A DNA stretch of 64,000 nt from Fibrobacterota bacterium (GCA_028287505.1 JAQBPN010000019.1:1-64000), one strand, 5' to 3'. Counted from the first letter of the stretch, positions 35,443 to 44,922 are shown. Made by a program: numbers and translations. The notes: generated by a model not told the origin, from the letters alone.

Positions 35443-35960
35443 GCCGGCCGCTCCTTGACGACGCGCGCCGGGGATCCCACGGCGATGGAGTAGGCCGGGA
35501 TGACTCCGCGCACCACGGAGTTGGCCCCGATGACGGCTCCGTCCCCGATCCGGGATCCCGCCAGTACCACGCTGTGGGCCCCGATCCAGACATTGCTGCC
35601 GATTTCGATGTCTTCCTGGACATAGCCCTGCGCGAGGATGGGGACGTCCCGGCGGGCGAAGGAATGGTTGGTGGAATTGATATGCACGTACGGGCCGAGA
35701 ATGGTGTCCGCGCCGATTTTGATCCGGCTGGCGGGGCCGGCCCATATCGAGCACATGAAGTTGACGAAGACGCGGTTCCCCAGGGTGATGCGGGCCCCGT
35801 TGCGGAAGCTGGCGCTGGAGTCGATGGTGGCATCCCCTTCGAAGGTGATGAGGCGGCGGGCCAGGAGCTGGTTGTGGATGGCCGAATCGAACAAGCGGAC
35901 GAAGTGGACCCACGTGGAGGGCAGCAGAATGAACTTGAGGATGCGGAGGGTTCTTTGCAT
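35439..35960 (-). CDS. Hexapeptide-repeat acyltransferase
   Basis: 173 aa left-handed beta-helix O-acetyltransferase. Hexapeptide-type turns run from IDSSASFRNGARITLGNRVF to DIEIGSNVWIGAHSVVLAGSRIGDGAVIGANSVV. The terminal AVGSPARVVKER is typical of the NodL/LacA/WbbJ group. HINSTNHSF supplies the probable catalytic His. ATG 35960 (MQRTLRILKF) has a GGGAGAA Shine-Dalgarno. It is embedded between glycosyltransferases, so it probably acetylates the growing polysaccharide unit. The three secreted deacetylases upstream might act on the same groups (inference). Confidence 0.9.
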   Translation of the reverse strand: MQRTLRILKFILLPSTWVHFVRLFDSAIHNQLLARRLITFEGDATIDSSASFRNGARITLGNRVFVNFMCSIWAGPASRIKIGADTILGPYVHINSTNHSFARRDVPILAQGYVQEDIEIGSNVWIGAHSVVLAGSRIGDGAVIGANSVVRGVIPAYSIAVGSPARVVKERPA

Positions 35961-36012
35961 TTGGTTCTCCCTTACCGGCTTCCGGGAAGTGGGTGGGTCC
36001 CCGGGAAGCCGC

Positions 36013-37164
36013 TCAGCAATTGGCCTCCAGGTAATCGTCCAGACGCCGGACGAAGGCGGTCCAGGAAAACAGTTTCGCCCTCTCCGCGCCCGCTCTGCCC
36101 ATGGCGTCGGCCAGGGCGGGGTCCGCGGCAAGCTCGGCCATCTTGGCGGCGAAGGCGGCGGGCGACGGTTCCAGCAGATAGCCGGTTTTCCCGTCCAGGA
36201 CGGTTTCCTTGGGTCCGCCCGAATTCACGGCCAGCACCGGTTTGGCGAAAGCCATGGCTTCGATGGGCACGATGCCCCAATCCTCGTTCAAGGGGGAATA
36301 GATGAGGGCGTAGCAGCCGTCGTACAATTCGTCCAGTTCCTTGCGCGTGGGATCGAGAGTGAAGACGATGGCGGGATCGTCTCCCGCAATCTCCTTGAGC
36401 CGGGAGAAATAATCCCCGCTGGCCTTGTCCACGCCCCCCGCCATGACGAGCTTCCATTCCGCGGAGTCGGGCCGCAACGCGCGGAATTCCTGGAAGGCCC
36501 TGATGGCCATTTCGATGTTCTTGGTCCACTTGATGCGTCCCGCGTACAGGAAGTATTTCCCCTGGCGGTGACTGGGAGCGATGTTCTCCACGTCCACGCC
36601 CGGGTTCAGGACTTCGATGCGTCCCGCATCGACCAGCCCGCCGGCCAGGATGCGTCCCTTGACCTCGGTGGAGTTGGCGAATACGCGCCGGTAGTTCCGC
36701 CAGACCAGACGGTTGAGAATGCGGTAGAAGAAGGAGTACAGGTTCAGGAAGAAGCGGCGTTCGGGATGCTTGGCCATGTACTCCCGCCGATAGACGGGAT
36801 CGTAGATCGGCCTTACGGGCGTGTGGCAGAAACAGATCGCCGGTTTCGACCGGTTCCGCAGGGTGATGAAATCCCCCAGCCCTTCGGACTGCACCAGCAG
36901 GGCGTCGTATCCGCGCAGATCGATTTTCTGGGTTGCTATGGTCCACAATCCCTTGAGGACAGAGGCGAAAGAACGGTTCACGGGCAGATCCCTGAGAACC
37001 ACGACGTTTTTCATGTCGCGGAACTCAGGGAACGTTTGCTCGTAATCGATATAGTTGGTGAAGATTGTGTATTTGTGCCTGCTTCGGCGCACGGTCTCCA
37101 GGATAACCTTTTCCACTCCGGACTTCAGGTAGCACCAGGGATAATATAGAGCCACTTTTTTCAT
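36013..37164 (-). CDS. Glycosyltransferase family 4
   Basis: 383 aa. MKKVALYYPWCYLKSGVEKVILE opens the acceptor domain, and FCHTPVRPIYDPVYR near residue 120 is characteristic of a mannosyltransferase-like subgroup. The donor domain has FLYAGRIKWTKNIEMAIRAF and EX7E in EDWGIVPIEAMAFAKP. The start ATG overlaps the previous gene's stop (ATGA at 37161-37164). Possibly a mannosyltransferase, but this is not certain. Confidence 0.88.
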   Translation of the reverse strand: MKKVALYYPWCYLKSGVEKVILETVRRSRHKYTIFTNYIDYEQTFPEFRDMKNVVVLRDLPVNRSFASVLKGLWTIATQKIDLRGYDALLVQSEGLGDFITLRNRSKPAICFCHTPVRPIYDPVYRREYMAKHPERRFFLNLYSFFYRILNRLVWRNYRRVFANSTEVKGRILAGGLVDAGRIEVLNPGVDVENIAPSHRQGKYFLYAGRIKWTKNIEMAIRAFQEFRALRPDSAEWKLVMAGGVDKASGDYFSRLKEIAGDDPAIVFTLDPTRKELDELYDGCYALIYSPLNEDWGIVPIEAMAFAKPVLAVNSGGPKETVLDGKTGYLLEPSPAAFAAKMAELAADPALADAMGRAGAERAKLFSWTAFVRRLDDYLEANC

Positions 37165-38264
37165 AGTGACCGGTACACTTTTCGGATGATCTCGGCCGTA
37201 TGGGCCCACGAGAATTTGGAACCGTTGCGGAAGCCCTTTTGGATCAGATCGTTCCGGAGGGCGGAGTCGCCCAGAATTTGCCGAAGACAATCGCCGAGTC
37301 CATCGGCATCCATGGGGGCGAAGGTGAGGGCAGCGTCGCCATAGACTTCCGGCATGGCGGAAGCGTCCGCGCTGATGACGGGACAGCCGCATGCCATGGC
37401 TTCCAGAATGGGTAGGCCGAACCCTTCGAAAATTGAGGGAAATACCAAGGCATGGGCGGAATTGTAGAACGCCGTAAGGTCTTTCGCATCCACGTCTTCG
37501 TAATGGTGTACCCGGTTTTCAATTCCGCTCTCGCGGATAAAGCGGAATAGATCCTCGTAGATCCATCCTTTGCGACCCACTAGCGCCAAGTGGACGTTGC
37601 TTTCACCTTCCTGGATCAAAGCCCTGAAAGCTTTGAGCAGGGTCATCACGTTCTTGCGAGGCTGGAGGGTGCCGACGAAGAGTAGGAAGGGGAAATCGAG
37701 CTTGCGCTTCTCACGGAAGGTTTTCTTTTCGGCTTCGGATAGAATGCGGAAGCGGGCCATGTCCACCGCCAAGGGGGTTACCGTGACCTTGGCGTCCGGA
37801 ATGCCGTATTTTTCCATGATGTCCCGTTTGGAGAATTCCGAAATGGTGAATACGTGGTCGGCACGCCGGGAACAGAAGGCGGTCATCCAGGTCATCCGCT
37901 GGCGCTCGGCAAACGTGAAGGAGTCTTTGAGGTGCAGGAAGGCCAGGTCGTGAATATGGATGACCTTGCGGCACTTTCCCACCGGGAGGAAGTTGAAAGG
38001 CACATGGACAAGGTCCAGGTCAAGCTTCCGGGCCAAGGCCGGGATTTCCAGCGCGCGTTGCAGGTACACGGATTTCCGCCGCAAAGGCGCCAGGGTCACC
38101 CTATCCTCGGGGAAGATCCCTTCGGCCTTGGAGTCAAGGCTGAACGCATAAAGTTCTTCCCGCGCATCCGGTTTTTCCGCCATGGCTTTGATGATGTTCT
38201 CGAAAACGTACTCGTTGCCGCCATGGCGCAGCCCTACGAAATGGGCGTCGATGCCGATCTTCAT
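37161..38264 (-). CDS. Glycosyltransferase family 4
   Basis: 367 aa. It starts MKIGIDAHFVGLRHGGNEYV. HIHDLAFLHLKDSFT and FTISEFSKRDIMEKYGIP are typical of the mannosyltransferase B (WbdB-like) type. The donor domain carries FLLFVGTLQPRKNVMTLLKAF and EX7E EGFGLPILEAMACGCP. ATG 38264 overlaps the upstream stop (ATGA); a TTG two codons earlier is less likely. Confidence 0.9.
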   Translation of the reverse strand: MKIGIDAHFVGLRHGGNEYVFENIIKAMAEKPDAREELYAFSLDSKAEGIFPEDRVTLAPLRRKSVYLQRALEIPALARKLDLDLVHVPFNFLPVGKCRKVIHIHDLAFLHLKDSFTFAERQRMTWMTAFCSRRADHVFTISEFSKRDIMEKYGIPDAKVTVTPLAVDMARFRILSEAEKKTFREKRKLDFPFLLFVGTLQPRKNVMTLLKAFRALIQEGESNVHLALVGRKGWIYEDLFRFIRESGIENRVHHYEDVDAKDLTAFYNSAHALVFPSIFEGFGLPILEAMACGCPVISADASAMPEVYGDAALTFAPMDADGLGDCLRQILGDSALRNDLIQKGFRNGSKFSWAHTAEIIRKVYRSL

Positions 38265-39248
38265 TTCCAAGCAATCCGATAAAGGCGCGACTCAGGGACC
38301 AGATTCAAGGCGAAGAGCACTATGAGCCATAACATCATGCCGGTATTGGAATTGATGAGGACCTGGGTGGAGAGACAATTGATGAAAACGGAGAGAAGCC
38401 CCAACCAAAGCATGCGCGCCAGCAAAGCGTCGTTCGGCTCTTTGACGCGGGCCGCTTCCTTCAGTTTCCGGAAAAGCCGGACGAAAATGGCCAGGCCGAG
38501 CAAAAAGGTGAAGACCCCCTTGGTCATCATATCGTACATGAACTGATTATGCGGATTGAATCCCCCGTCCTTGGACTTGTTCACGAGCTCGGCGTTGCCC
38601 ACCAGTATATTCAGCGGGTTGGAGAAGACGCTCACAAACGCCATTTTGATCTGGAATAGCTTGGCCGCCATGGGATAGGCATCCGTGGAGCGCATGGTGT
38701 AGCGCTGCAGGAAATAATTGTCGGGAAATACCGCGACCAGGCCGGTAATCGCGGCTGCGGCGATGGCAAGGAAGATATACTTGCGCGCCCCTCGCGCCGC
38801 GAAGAAAAGGCAGGCCGCAAGAGTGATCATCCCCGTTCGACTCAGGGAAATAAGCAAACCTGATACGAGGAAAGCCATAAGCAACGCGAAGCCGGTTTGC
38901 GTCCGCACGGTCGTGGATGTGCGCTTCATGTAATAAGCCAGGAAGATCATGGGAATGATGAATACCACGTAGGCCTGCGCCTCGTATCCAAAATTGGCGC
39001 CAGGCCTGGAGAGCTTATAGATTTGCTCCCAAAGGGTCCAACCCCGGTCCATTACGCCCGGAGGCAGAAGGCCGATACGCCCCAAGGTATGCGCGAACTC
39101 AAGGTATCCATGCGAATCGGTATTGAAGATGATCCGCTCAAACCAAAGAAACAAGGTGGGGAAGGAAGCGTTTATGCTCAGCCAGCCGACTAGACGGCGC
39201 AACTCCTGACCGGAAAACCGTTCGTGGAAAGCGGCGGACAAAAAAAAA
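38261..39248 (-). CDS. Wzy-like O-antigen polymerase/ligase, C-terminal fragment (frameshifted)
   Basis: Membrane protein fragment of about 328 residues. From the junction it runs FFLSAAFHERFSGQELRRLVGW, then several hydrophobic helices: AYVVFIIPMIFLAYY, FALLMAFLVSGLLISLSRTG and IFLAIAAAAITGLVAVF. Three further C-terminal helices follow. A long loop around NPHNQFMYDMMTKG is typical of O-antigen ligase/polymerase (Wzy_C/PF04932-like) proteins. No start codon fits at its beginning. It continues the fragment at 39190-39681 after a shift of one base in a run of nine T (minus strand). The open frame upstream of the junction is a shadow. Confidence 0.75.
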
Positions 39249-39681
39249 CCGCGATCAGAACGCGCACGGCTTCCTTGACCGCGCCGAAATGGCCCAGCAT
39301 GGCCGCGAGGAGTGGAGCTAACCCATACAGCAATGGAACGGCGAGGGAAGACGGAAACGAAAAGGCGATCGACGGGACGATCCGGGAAAGCGCATACGCG
39401 CCGCCGAATACGAAAAGGTAGACCTCGGTATGGGTCAGGGAAAGCCCGCCGATGTCGAAATAGTACTGGAAGGGAAACGTGATGACTATCCATTGGATGC
39501 AGACTTTCCATTTCGCCTCGATGGCCGCCGCGAAAAAAGGAACGGACATGAAGAGCACGATCAGGAAAGGCGGAGGCTGGAGCATCACGCTGACGAGGAA
39601 AGAAAGGACACCCAGGACGGTTGAGAGGATCCAGACGTTCCGCTCCATGCTCAGCAGGGAATTACGCAGCCAGTTTCGCAT
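39190..39681 (-). CDS. Wzy-like O-antigen polymerase/ligase, N-terminal fragment (frameshifted)
   Basis: About 163 residues. MRNWLRNSLLSMERNVWIL opens, then the hydrophobic helices VLSFLVSVML, FLIVLFMSVPFFAAAIEA, VYLFVFGGAYALSRIV, LLYGLAPLLAAMLG and VRVLIAVFF. Just after the last helix it passes the nine-T run and leaves the frame, ending 50 nt later with an unrelated tail. ATG 39681 overlaps the preceding gene by 20 nt; ATG 39651 is an alternative start. Joined with the next fragment it gives a normal polymerase/ligase of about 470 aa with 10-12 helices. Confidence 0.75.
   Translation of the reverse strand: MRNWLRNSLLSMERNVWILSTVLGVLSFLVSVMLQPPPFLIVLFMSVPFFAAAIEAKWKVCIQWIVITFPFQYYFDIGGLSLTHTEVYLFVFGGAYALSRIVPSIAFSFPSSLAVPLLYGLAPLLAAMLGHFGAVKEAVRVLIAVFFCPPLSTNGFPVRSCAV
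39240..39248. other. Nine-base A/T homopolymer at the frameshift
   Basis: A9 on the plus strand (T9 in the coding strand). A tenth T restores one continuous frame reading VLIAVFFLSAAFHERF. It is therefore a sequencing/assembly error or a slippage site. Confidence 0.7.
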
Positions 39682-40780
39682 AGACTCCATAAATCGCTCC
39701 GAAGCAATGATCGGGCGTGAACCGTTCCAGATACGTCTTTCTTGCGTTCTCCCCCAGCCGCCGCCGCAGCGACGGATCGCGGTGCAGCCTGCGCAAGGCT
39801 TCCGCCAAAGCTTCCGGATCCTCGGCGGGCACCAGCAATCCGTTTTCGCCATCGCGGATGGCCTCCGGGATGCCGTTGACCGCCGCGGCCACGATGGGCT
39901 TCCCCAATGCCATGGCTTCCAAAAGCGCGATGGGCAATCCTTCGTAACGGGAGGGCATCACGTAGATGTCCGCCGCCGTAAGCAGGCCGATCACGTTTTT
40001 GTGGAACCCCAGGAGATGCACCCATCCCAGCAATCCGCGGTCGAGGATGAGTTTGCCCAGGCTGTCCTTGAGCATGCCTTCCCCGACGATTAGGGCGGCC
40101 GGCCTTTCTTCTGCGCGTATCAGGGCGATGGCCTCGATCAAAAGATCATGGCCCTTTTCCCGTTGCAGCTTGCCGACCGCGACGCAAACCAGTCCCGATC
40201 CCCCGGAGGGAACCAGGCCCACGGTGGAAACGGCGGCCGCGGGCCCGGGATCGGAAATGCCGTTGGCCACGGTGATCACCCGTTCGGGAGCCAATCCCGG
40301 ATCGGACCGCAGGACGCCCCGCCGCAGGTCCTCCGAAACGGCGATGATGCGCGCGGTGCGGCGGTTGAGAAACCGCTCGAGGGAGGCATAGATGCCCCGG
40401 GTCCAGGCCGGTTGCCGGGAAACGTGGTCTTTGATGAGAAGATGCATGGACCAGACCACGCGGCCGTATCCGGACAGGATCGCGGCCAACCGCACCAGCC
40501 AACCCGCGCGGGCGCCATGGACATGCACGAGGTCGAATTTGTAACGGCGCATGAACCCCATCAGCCGGAGCACGCTTACCAGATCCAGTTTCGAGGAGTA
40601 TTTCGTGGCCAGGAGGGTTTTGCCGGGCAGCGCGCCGATTTCCGCCGACCATGGCGATGAGGCGGGCACGGCCAGGAAAAGCTCCACGTCCTCCCTGCGG
40701 GAGAGATAGGTCGCCAGATCGATGACGTGCTTTTCCTCGCCGCCCCTGGAGGATAGCCAATTGGCGACGAGCACCTTCAT
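39662..40780 (-). CDS. Glycosyltransferase family 4
   Basis: 372 aa. N-terminal MKVLVANWLSSRGGEEKHVIDLA, acceptor-side DLVHVHGARAGWLVRLAA. The donor domain has LVCVAVGKLQREKGHDLLIEAI and EX7E EGLPIALLEAMALGKPIVAA. The start overlaps the wzz-like stop (ATGA at 40777-40780) and the stop overlaps the start of the polymerase gene. Cytoplasmic or membrane-associated. Confidence 0.9.
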   Translation of the reverse strand: MKVLVANWLSSRGGEEKHVIDLATYLSRREDVELFLAVPASSPWSAEIGALPGKTLLATKYSSKLDLVSVLRLMGFMRRYKFDLVHVHGARAGWLVRLAAILSGYGRVVWSMHLLIKDHVSRQPAWTRGIYASLERFLNRRTARIIAVSEDLRRGVLRSDPGLAPERVITVANGISDPGPAAAVSTVGLVPSGGSGLVCVAVGKLQREKGHDLLIEAIALIRAEERPAALIVGEGMLKDSLGKLILDRGLLGWVHLLGFHKNVIGLLTAADIYVMPSRYEGLPIALLEAMALGKPIVAAAVNGIPEAIRDGENGLLVPAEDPEALAEALRRLHRDPSLRRRLGENARKTYLERFTPDHCFGAIYGVYAKLAA

Positions 40781-41739
40781 GCCTGGGATTTCAACCGCGC
40801 CAGGATCACCAGCGCGCCGTAGCTGACCAGAAGCGAGCCGAGCACGGCGATCCCCATGATCTTCACCCGGTACGGTTTCTCCTTGTGGAATGCGGGTTCC
40901 GCATAATCCAGCACCTGGATCAGGTTTTTTTCCTTTTCCTTCTCAATCTGGCTCTTTTCGTATTCCTTGACCAGCAGCAGATAGATTTCCTCCTGGATGC
41001 GCTGATCGCGCTTCAGCTCTTCCAATTGGCTGTACAAGTGCGGCGTTTTCTGGAAGTCGAGGTACTGGTTCGAGGAAATGAATTCGGCGACCCGGTTCGA
41101 GCTGGTGCGGTAGATCTTTTCCTTTTCATCGATTTTGTTTTTCATGAATTCCAGGCTGGATACCAGCTTCGCGCGTTCCTTGTCCTTGAAGAACTTTTCC
41201 AGATCGGATATGAGGGCGTTCAGAAAGCTGGCGGAAAAGTTGGCATCCTCGGTTTCCAGATTGATGATCATCATGCCGTTCGGCAGTTTCGTCAAATCCA
41301 CGGATTTGTCCAGCACCTTGGCCAGTTGGGCCACCTGGCGCCTTTCTTCCAGGTTGGTCAATCCGAAAAAACCGGCGGGGGTGGTGGTGGAGTCCCCGGC
41401 CTTGACCTGGCGCCCCAGGAGGTTCCTCACGAAAAGCCGGCTTTTGATCACGTCCCGGTACATGTCCGAAAATTGGCTGCTGCCGGAAACCGGCAGGCCG
41501 ATGCTGGAGGAAAGCATGCCCAAGGCGCCGAGCGGCTCCTGGGAGTGCTCTTCAGGCATCAGGGTGACCGAGGAGATGTAGGTCTTGGGAGCGTAATGGC
41601 AGTATGCGAAAGCCAGCGCCGAGCAGACGATCACGGAAAGGGCGATCACCTTCAGGTTGCGGAAAAAAACCGAAACGAAGAAATGCAAGCTGATTTCTTT
41701 TATTTCCACGGTCACCGCATCGGAAGGGGTTTGGTTCAC
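40777..41739 (-). CDS. Wzz-type polysaccharide chain-length determinant
   Basis: 320 aa inner-membrane protein with one helix near each end (LKVIALSVIVCSALAFAY, about 30; IMGIAVLGSLLVSYGALVI, about 295). Between them lies a periplasmic domain rich in charged heptads (about 170-270, coiled coil). This is the classical Wzz/PCP topology. No C-terminal tyrosine kinase domain is fused and none is seen in the window, so it is a PCP-1-like regulator of polymer length. GTG start (MNQTPSD). It lies between glycosyltransferases and directly upstream of the pair leading to the polymerase, its functional partner. Confidence 0.88.
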   Translation of the reverse strand: MNQTPSDAVTVEIKEISLHFFVSVFFRNLKVIALSVIVCSALAFAYCHYAPKTYISSVTLMPEEHSQEPLGALGMLSSSIGLPVSGSSQFSDMYRDVIKSRLFVRNLLGRQVKAGDSTTTPAGFFGLTNLEERRQVAQLAKVLDKSVDLTKLPNGMMIINLETEDANFSASFLNALISDLEKFFKDKERAKLVSSLEFMKNKIDEKEKIYRTSSNRVAEFISSNQYLDFQKTPHLYSQLEELKRDQRIQEEIYLLLVKEYEKSQIEKEKEKNLIQVLDYAEPAFHKEKPYRVKIMGIAVLGSLLVSYGALVILARLKSQA

Positions 41740-41781
41740 CGGATGGCGCCGGGGAACGTAGGATTCATCGGAAAGAATTTA

Positions 41782-42915
41782 TTAATTGGAATTTCTACGG
41801 TCAATTTGCCCGGCTTGGGCCCGCGCCAAGATGCTGTCCACCCGCGAGATCCAGGAATGCTCGCTTTCCACTTTTTCCCGGGCGGCCAGGGCCAGGCGGC
41901 CTCCCAGGGCCGGTTCCCGCCGCAAGGCCGCAATCGCTGCGAGGAAGGACTCCCTGTCGTTGGGCCGGGCCAGAAGGCCGGTTTTTCCGGGTTCGATGAC
42001 CTCCCGGAAAGGCGGGAAATCGGAAGCTATGATGGGCCGATCGGCGGCCATGTATTCGAACAGCTTGAGCGGCGACATGTAGTAATTGGTCGTGTTGGGA
42101 AGCAGGAAACAGTCGCAGGCCGCAAGATATCCGGGGACGCGGGCGTGGTCCACCCGGCCCGTCAAAAGCACGTTGGCAAGCCCCTTTTCCAGGACGGCGG
42201 CTTTCATGGGGGCCAAATCCGGGACCTGCCCGCCCACCAGCAGGAAGAGCACATCCGGAAGGGCGGCGGCCAATTCGAGGATGAAATAGGCGCCCTTGTC
42301 GGCATAGAGCTGGCCGCAGTATCCGGCGATGAAACGGTCCGGCGGCAATTGCAGATCGATCCGGGCGATCGCCTTTTTTCGGGAGGCGTCGAAGAGGGAC
42401 AGATCCACTCCGTCATGGAGAATGAGGATCTTGTCCGGATCGCATTTTTCCAGCCCCAGGGTTTTCACCATCGACGAGGAAATGGGAACGTGGGCGCGCA
42501 GATTGCGGCTGCCGCTGATCCAGCGCAGCAGGTGCCGGTGCCATGGCTCCCGCAGATTCAGATGGTGCTCCAGGAAAAAAGGCCGGCCCATGAACGTGAG
42601 GAACCAAGCGATGAAAACCTCCCGGGTGAAGAGGAACCGGATGGGCTCCCCGACGCGGATGGCGCTCAAAGTGAGGTGGATGAGATTGAAAAAACGGGGC
42701 TTGAACGGAAAGCGCTTGCGCCGCACCGGAACCAGATTCAGGTTTCCGTGGAGGCGGAAATTTTTCGACAAGGCGCCCGCATTGGATCCGTCATCGTCGA
42801 AAAAGAAGAGAAAGGTCTTTTCGCGTTCCGCGAATGCATTGCACATGGCTATGGTCTGGATGCCGTTGGCCTTCATGGCCGCGAATTCCGAAAGGGAAAC
42901 GTAACAGATGGCCAT
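41782..42915 (-). CDS. Glycosyltransferase (GT-B, family 4-like)
   Basis: 377 aa. Donor half: FIAGYCGQLYADKGAYFILELA and SPLKLFEYMAADRPIIASDFPPFREVI. The first Glu of the usual EX7E is replaced by Tyr, a pattern seen in the SPLKLFEYMA subgroup. FLTFMGRPFFLEHH lies in the acceptor half. Start at ATG 42915 (MAICYVSLSEF); the open frame upstream overlaps the preceding gene and is a shadow. It sits 13 nt after the neighbour's stop. Confidence 0.85.
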   Translation of the reverse strand: MAICYVSLSEFAAMKANGIQTIAMCNAFAEREKTFLFFFDDDGSNAGALSKNFRLHGNLNLVPVRRKRFPFKPRFFNLIHLTLSAIRVGEPIRFLFTREVFIAWFLTFMGRPFFLEHHLNLREPWHRHLLRWISGSRNLRAHVPISSSMVKTLGLEKCDPDKILILHDGVDLSLFDASRKKAIARIDLQLPPDRFIAGYCGQLYADKGAYFILELAAALPDVLFLLVGGQVPDLAPMKAAVLEKGLANVLLTGRVDHARVPGYLAACDCFLLPNTTNYYMSPLKLFEYMAADRPIIASDFPPFREVIEPGKTGLLARPNDRESFLAAIAALRREPALGGRLALAAREKVESEHSWISRVDSILARAQAGQIDRRNSN

Positions 42916-42928
42916 GTCGGGTCCGACC

Positions 42929-44041
42929 TCAGCCGGGAATGCCCAAGAAGGTTTCCGCATACCGGCGGGATGGTTTTTCCCAATCCATCGAGCGCGCGAA
43001 TGCGACGGCGCTCCGGGCCAATTCATCCCAGGGATAGGCCGGGTCCAAGAGCTTCTCCATGGCCGCGGCCAATCCGGATATGTCGCCCTGTCCGACCAGA
43101 AATCCGCTCTTTCCATCGAGGATGGCGTCCTCGTTCCCGCAATCGGAAGAACCGATGGCCGGCAATCCCAGTGCGTTCGCTTCCAGGTGCACAAGGCCGA
43201 ACCCTTCGAACTGATCGTCGACGTTCAGGGAAGGCAGGACGAAACCGCGTACGCGGCTGTATAATGCGTCCAACTCCGCCTGGCTGACGCGGCCCTTCCA
43301 GATCACGTTCTCCTTGAGCCCGGATTGTTCGATCACTTTTTTGATCTTTTCCACGTAGGCGCTGGGCGAATCCAGGCCGACGATATAGAACCTGGCCAGG
43401 GGATGATTCTTGACGACCTTCCCAAAGGCCTGCACCGCTTCCAGCACGCCTTTGCGCGGTTTTATCTCGCCTACGGTCATGAACGCGCTTTCCCTTGCCG
43501 CCGCAGGAGGATGGGTCCGATGCCCATCCATTTCAACTCCGAGCGGAACCGCCAGGATCTTATCCGCGGTGCCGTGCAAGGCTCCGGCCAGCCTGGCGCC
43601 GGTGTACCTGCTGATGGCCAGGATGCGCCGGCATTTCAGGAAAGACCGGCGATACCACCAGCCCCACCAAGGGGTTTTCAGGGTCTGGATGCTATAGGTG
43701 CCGACCGCGGAAGCGAAAAGCTTTTTGTCTCTCCCGGCCAGCAGGGACGCGAGGGGCAGGAAGGGTTCCACGAAACAATGCAGGGCCTGGCACTCGCGGA
43801 TTTTGCCGCGGATGGACAGGTAATCGAGGAGCACGAAGGCGGCCTTGCCGGCGCCATCGCGATAAGAGCGCAGGATTGGATAATGCGGTATCCCCGCCAA
43901 AGCCGGGTTTCCCCCGCTGCCGCGGATGGAAAAGACGATGGGTTCAATCCCTTGCCCTGCCATCCGTTTCAGGATCTGGACGGTATACCTGCCCCAACCG
44001 CTGCTTTCAGAAAGATCGTAGGCGAAGAAGGCGACCTTCAT
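42929..44041 (-). CDS. Glycosyltransferase family 4
   Basis: 370 aa. MKVAFFAYDLSESSGWGRYTVQIL opens; the donor half has FMTVGEIKPRKGVLEAVQAF, ENVIWKGRVSQAELDALY and the EX7E EGFGLVHLEANALGLP. The start ATG overlaps the methyltransferase stop (ATGA at 44038-44041). Donor and acceptor cannot be predicted from sequence. Confidence 0.9.
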   Translation of the reverse strand: MKVAFFAYDLSESSGWGRYTVQILKRMAGQGIEPIVFSIRGSGGNPALAGIPHYPILRSYRDGAGKAAFVLLDYLSIRGKIRECQALHCFVEPFLPLASLLAGRDKKLFASAVGTYSIQTLKTPWWGWWYRRSFLKCRRILAISRYTGARLAGALHGTADKILAVPLGVEMDGHRTHPPAAARESAFMTVGEIKPRKGVLEAVQAFGKVVKNHPLARFYIVGLDSPSAYVEKIKKVIEQSGLKENVIWKGRVSQAELDALYSRVRGFVLPSLNVDDQFEGFGLVHLEANALGLPAIGSSDCGNEDAILDGKSGFLVGQGDISGLAAAMEKLLDPAYPWDELARSAVAFARSMDWEKPSRRYAETFLGIPG

Positions 44042-44922
44042 TGCCTTTTAAAATAGACGGTCGTGCCCGCCGGCATCGGAGCCAAGGGACCCATTGTCTT
44101 TTTAACCAGGCTTTTGAAACTGTGGGTTTGCACCGGAGGGCGCACGGGCTTGAGCCCGGCCGTTTCCCCCAGCTTTACCAGGGAAGCATGGGTGAAGCAG
44201 TTGATGTGTTCCAGCGGATGGATGGCGTCCTTGGCGGCTTTCCAGCCCGGCTGCCGGAGCTTCGCCTCGATGGCGCTGCCGTCAGGAACCGATATGCGGA
44301 CGAATCCCCCGGGCTTGAGCAAAGCCACTATCGAGTCGATGGTGTCCCGGGGGGTATCCAAGTGCTCGAAAACCTGTTCGGTATTGATAAAGTCGTATTT
44401 GCGATCGGAGAGCGCGGCGATGTCCTCGCGGACGTCGATGCCGTTGCCCCGGGCGAAGGCGATGCGATCCTTCGAGATCTCGAGCCCGCGCACGTTGAAC
44501 CCGTGGGCCTTGGCCATCAGGCACCAGAATCCCCATCCCATTCCGAAATCCAGGACCTCGGTTTCAACGGGTTTCCGCCCCACCAGGAGGGAAATGGTCT
44601 GGACCTGGAGCGCGTAGTCGCGGAAGACCGAGAAGTCCGAGCTTTTCTTTTTGGCCAGGCTTTCCTCGGGCACGATCCAATCGCCGTAAAGCTTGCCCAT
44701 GCCTTCCGGACCCAGGATGTTCGCCTGCCATATGAAGCCGCAACCCCGGCATTTGGAAACCTGGAACTTGGCGTCCTCGAAAAGTTCCTTGCCCAGCCGG
44801 CCGCGGTAGTACGCTTCCAGGAAATCCCAGACGGGAGGGGAAAGGAATCCGGTGGAAAGCAGGGTTTCGGGATCCTTGGCGCCGCACACCTTGCAATCCG
44901 GGAAATTCTGAAGCCTGGTCAT
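44038..44922 (-). CDS. SAM-dependent methyltransferase with N-terminal zinc site
   Basis: 294 aa. Two CxxC pairs (CKVCG near residue 10, CRGCG near 58) suggest a zinc-binding N-terminal domain. The methyltransferase motif is VLDFGMGWGFWCLMA (about 123), with INTEQVFEHLDTPRDTI and LLKPGGFVRISVPDG behind it. This layout resembles the sugar C-methyltransferase group. It is coupled by ATGA to the next glycosyltransferase. A similar zinc-plus-methyltransferase protein is at 51375. Confidence 0.85.
   Translation of the reverse strand: MTRLQNFPDCKVCGAKDPETLLSTGFLSPPVWDFLEAYYRGRLGKELFEDAKFQVSKCRGCGFIWQANILGPEGMGKLYGDWIVPEESLAKKKSSDFSVFRDYALQVQTISLLVGRKPVETEVLDFGMGWGFWCLMAKAHGFNVRGLEISKDRIAFARGNGIDVREDIAALSDRKYDFINTEQVFEHLDTPRDTIDSIVALLKPGGFVRISVPDGSAIEAKLRQPGWKAAKDAIHPLEHINCFTHASLVKLGETAGLKPVRPPVQTHSFKSLVKKTMGPLAPMPAGTTVYFKRQ

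Noticed and set aside
35443-35913. N-terminal extension of the glycosyltransferase ending at 34270 as a fusion protein
   Set aside because: The extension is Arg/Pro/Gly-rich and is the shifted frame of the acetyltransferase gene. The real N-terminus is at TTG 35442.
40885-43287. An 800-codon plus-strand frame across wzz and a glycosyltransferase
   Set aside because: It covers the antisense of two clearly coding, overlapping genes and reads as low-complexity shadow. The same applies to 55003-57324 and 60205-62172.
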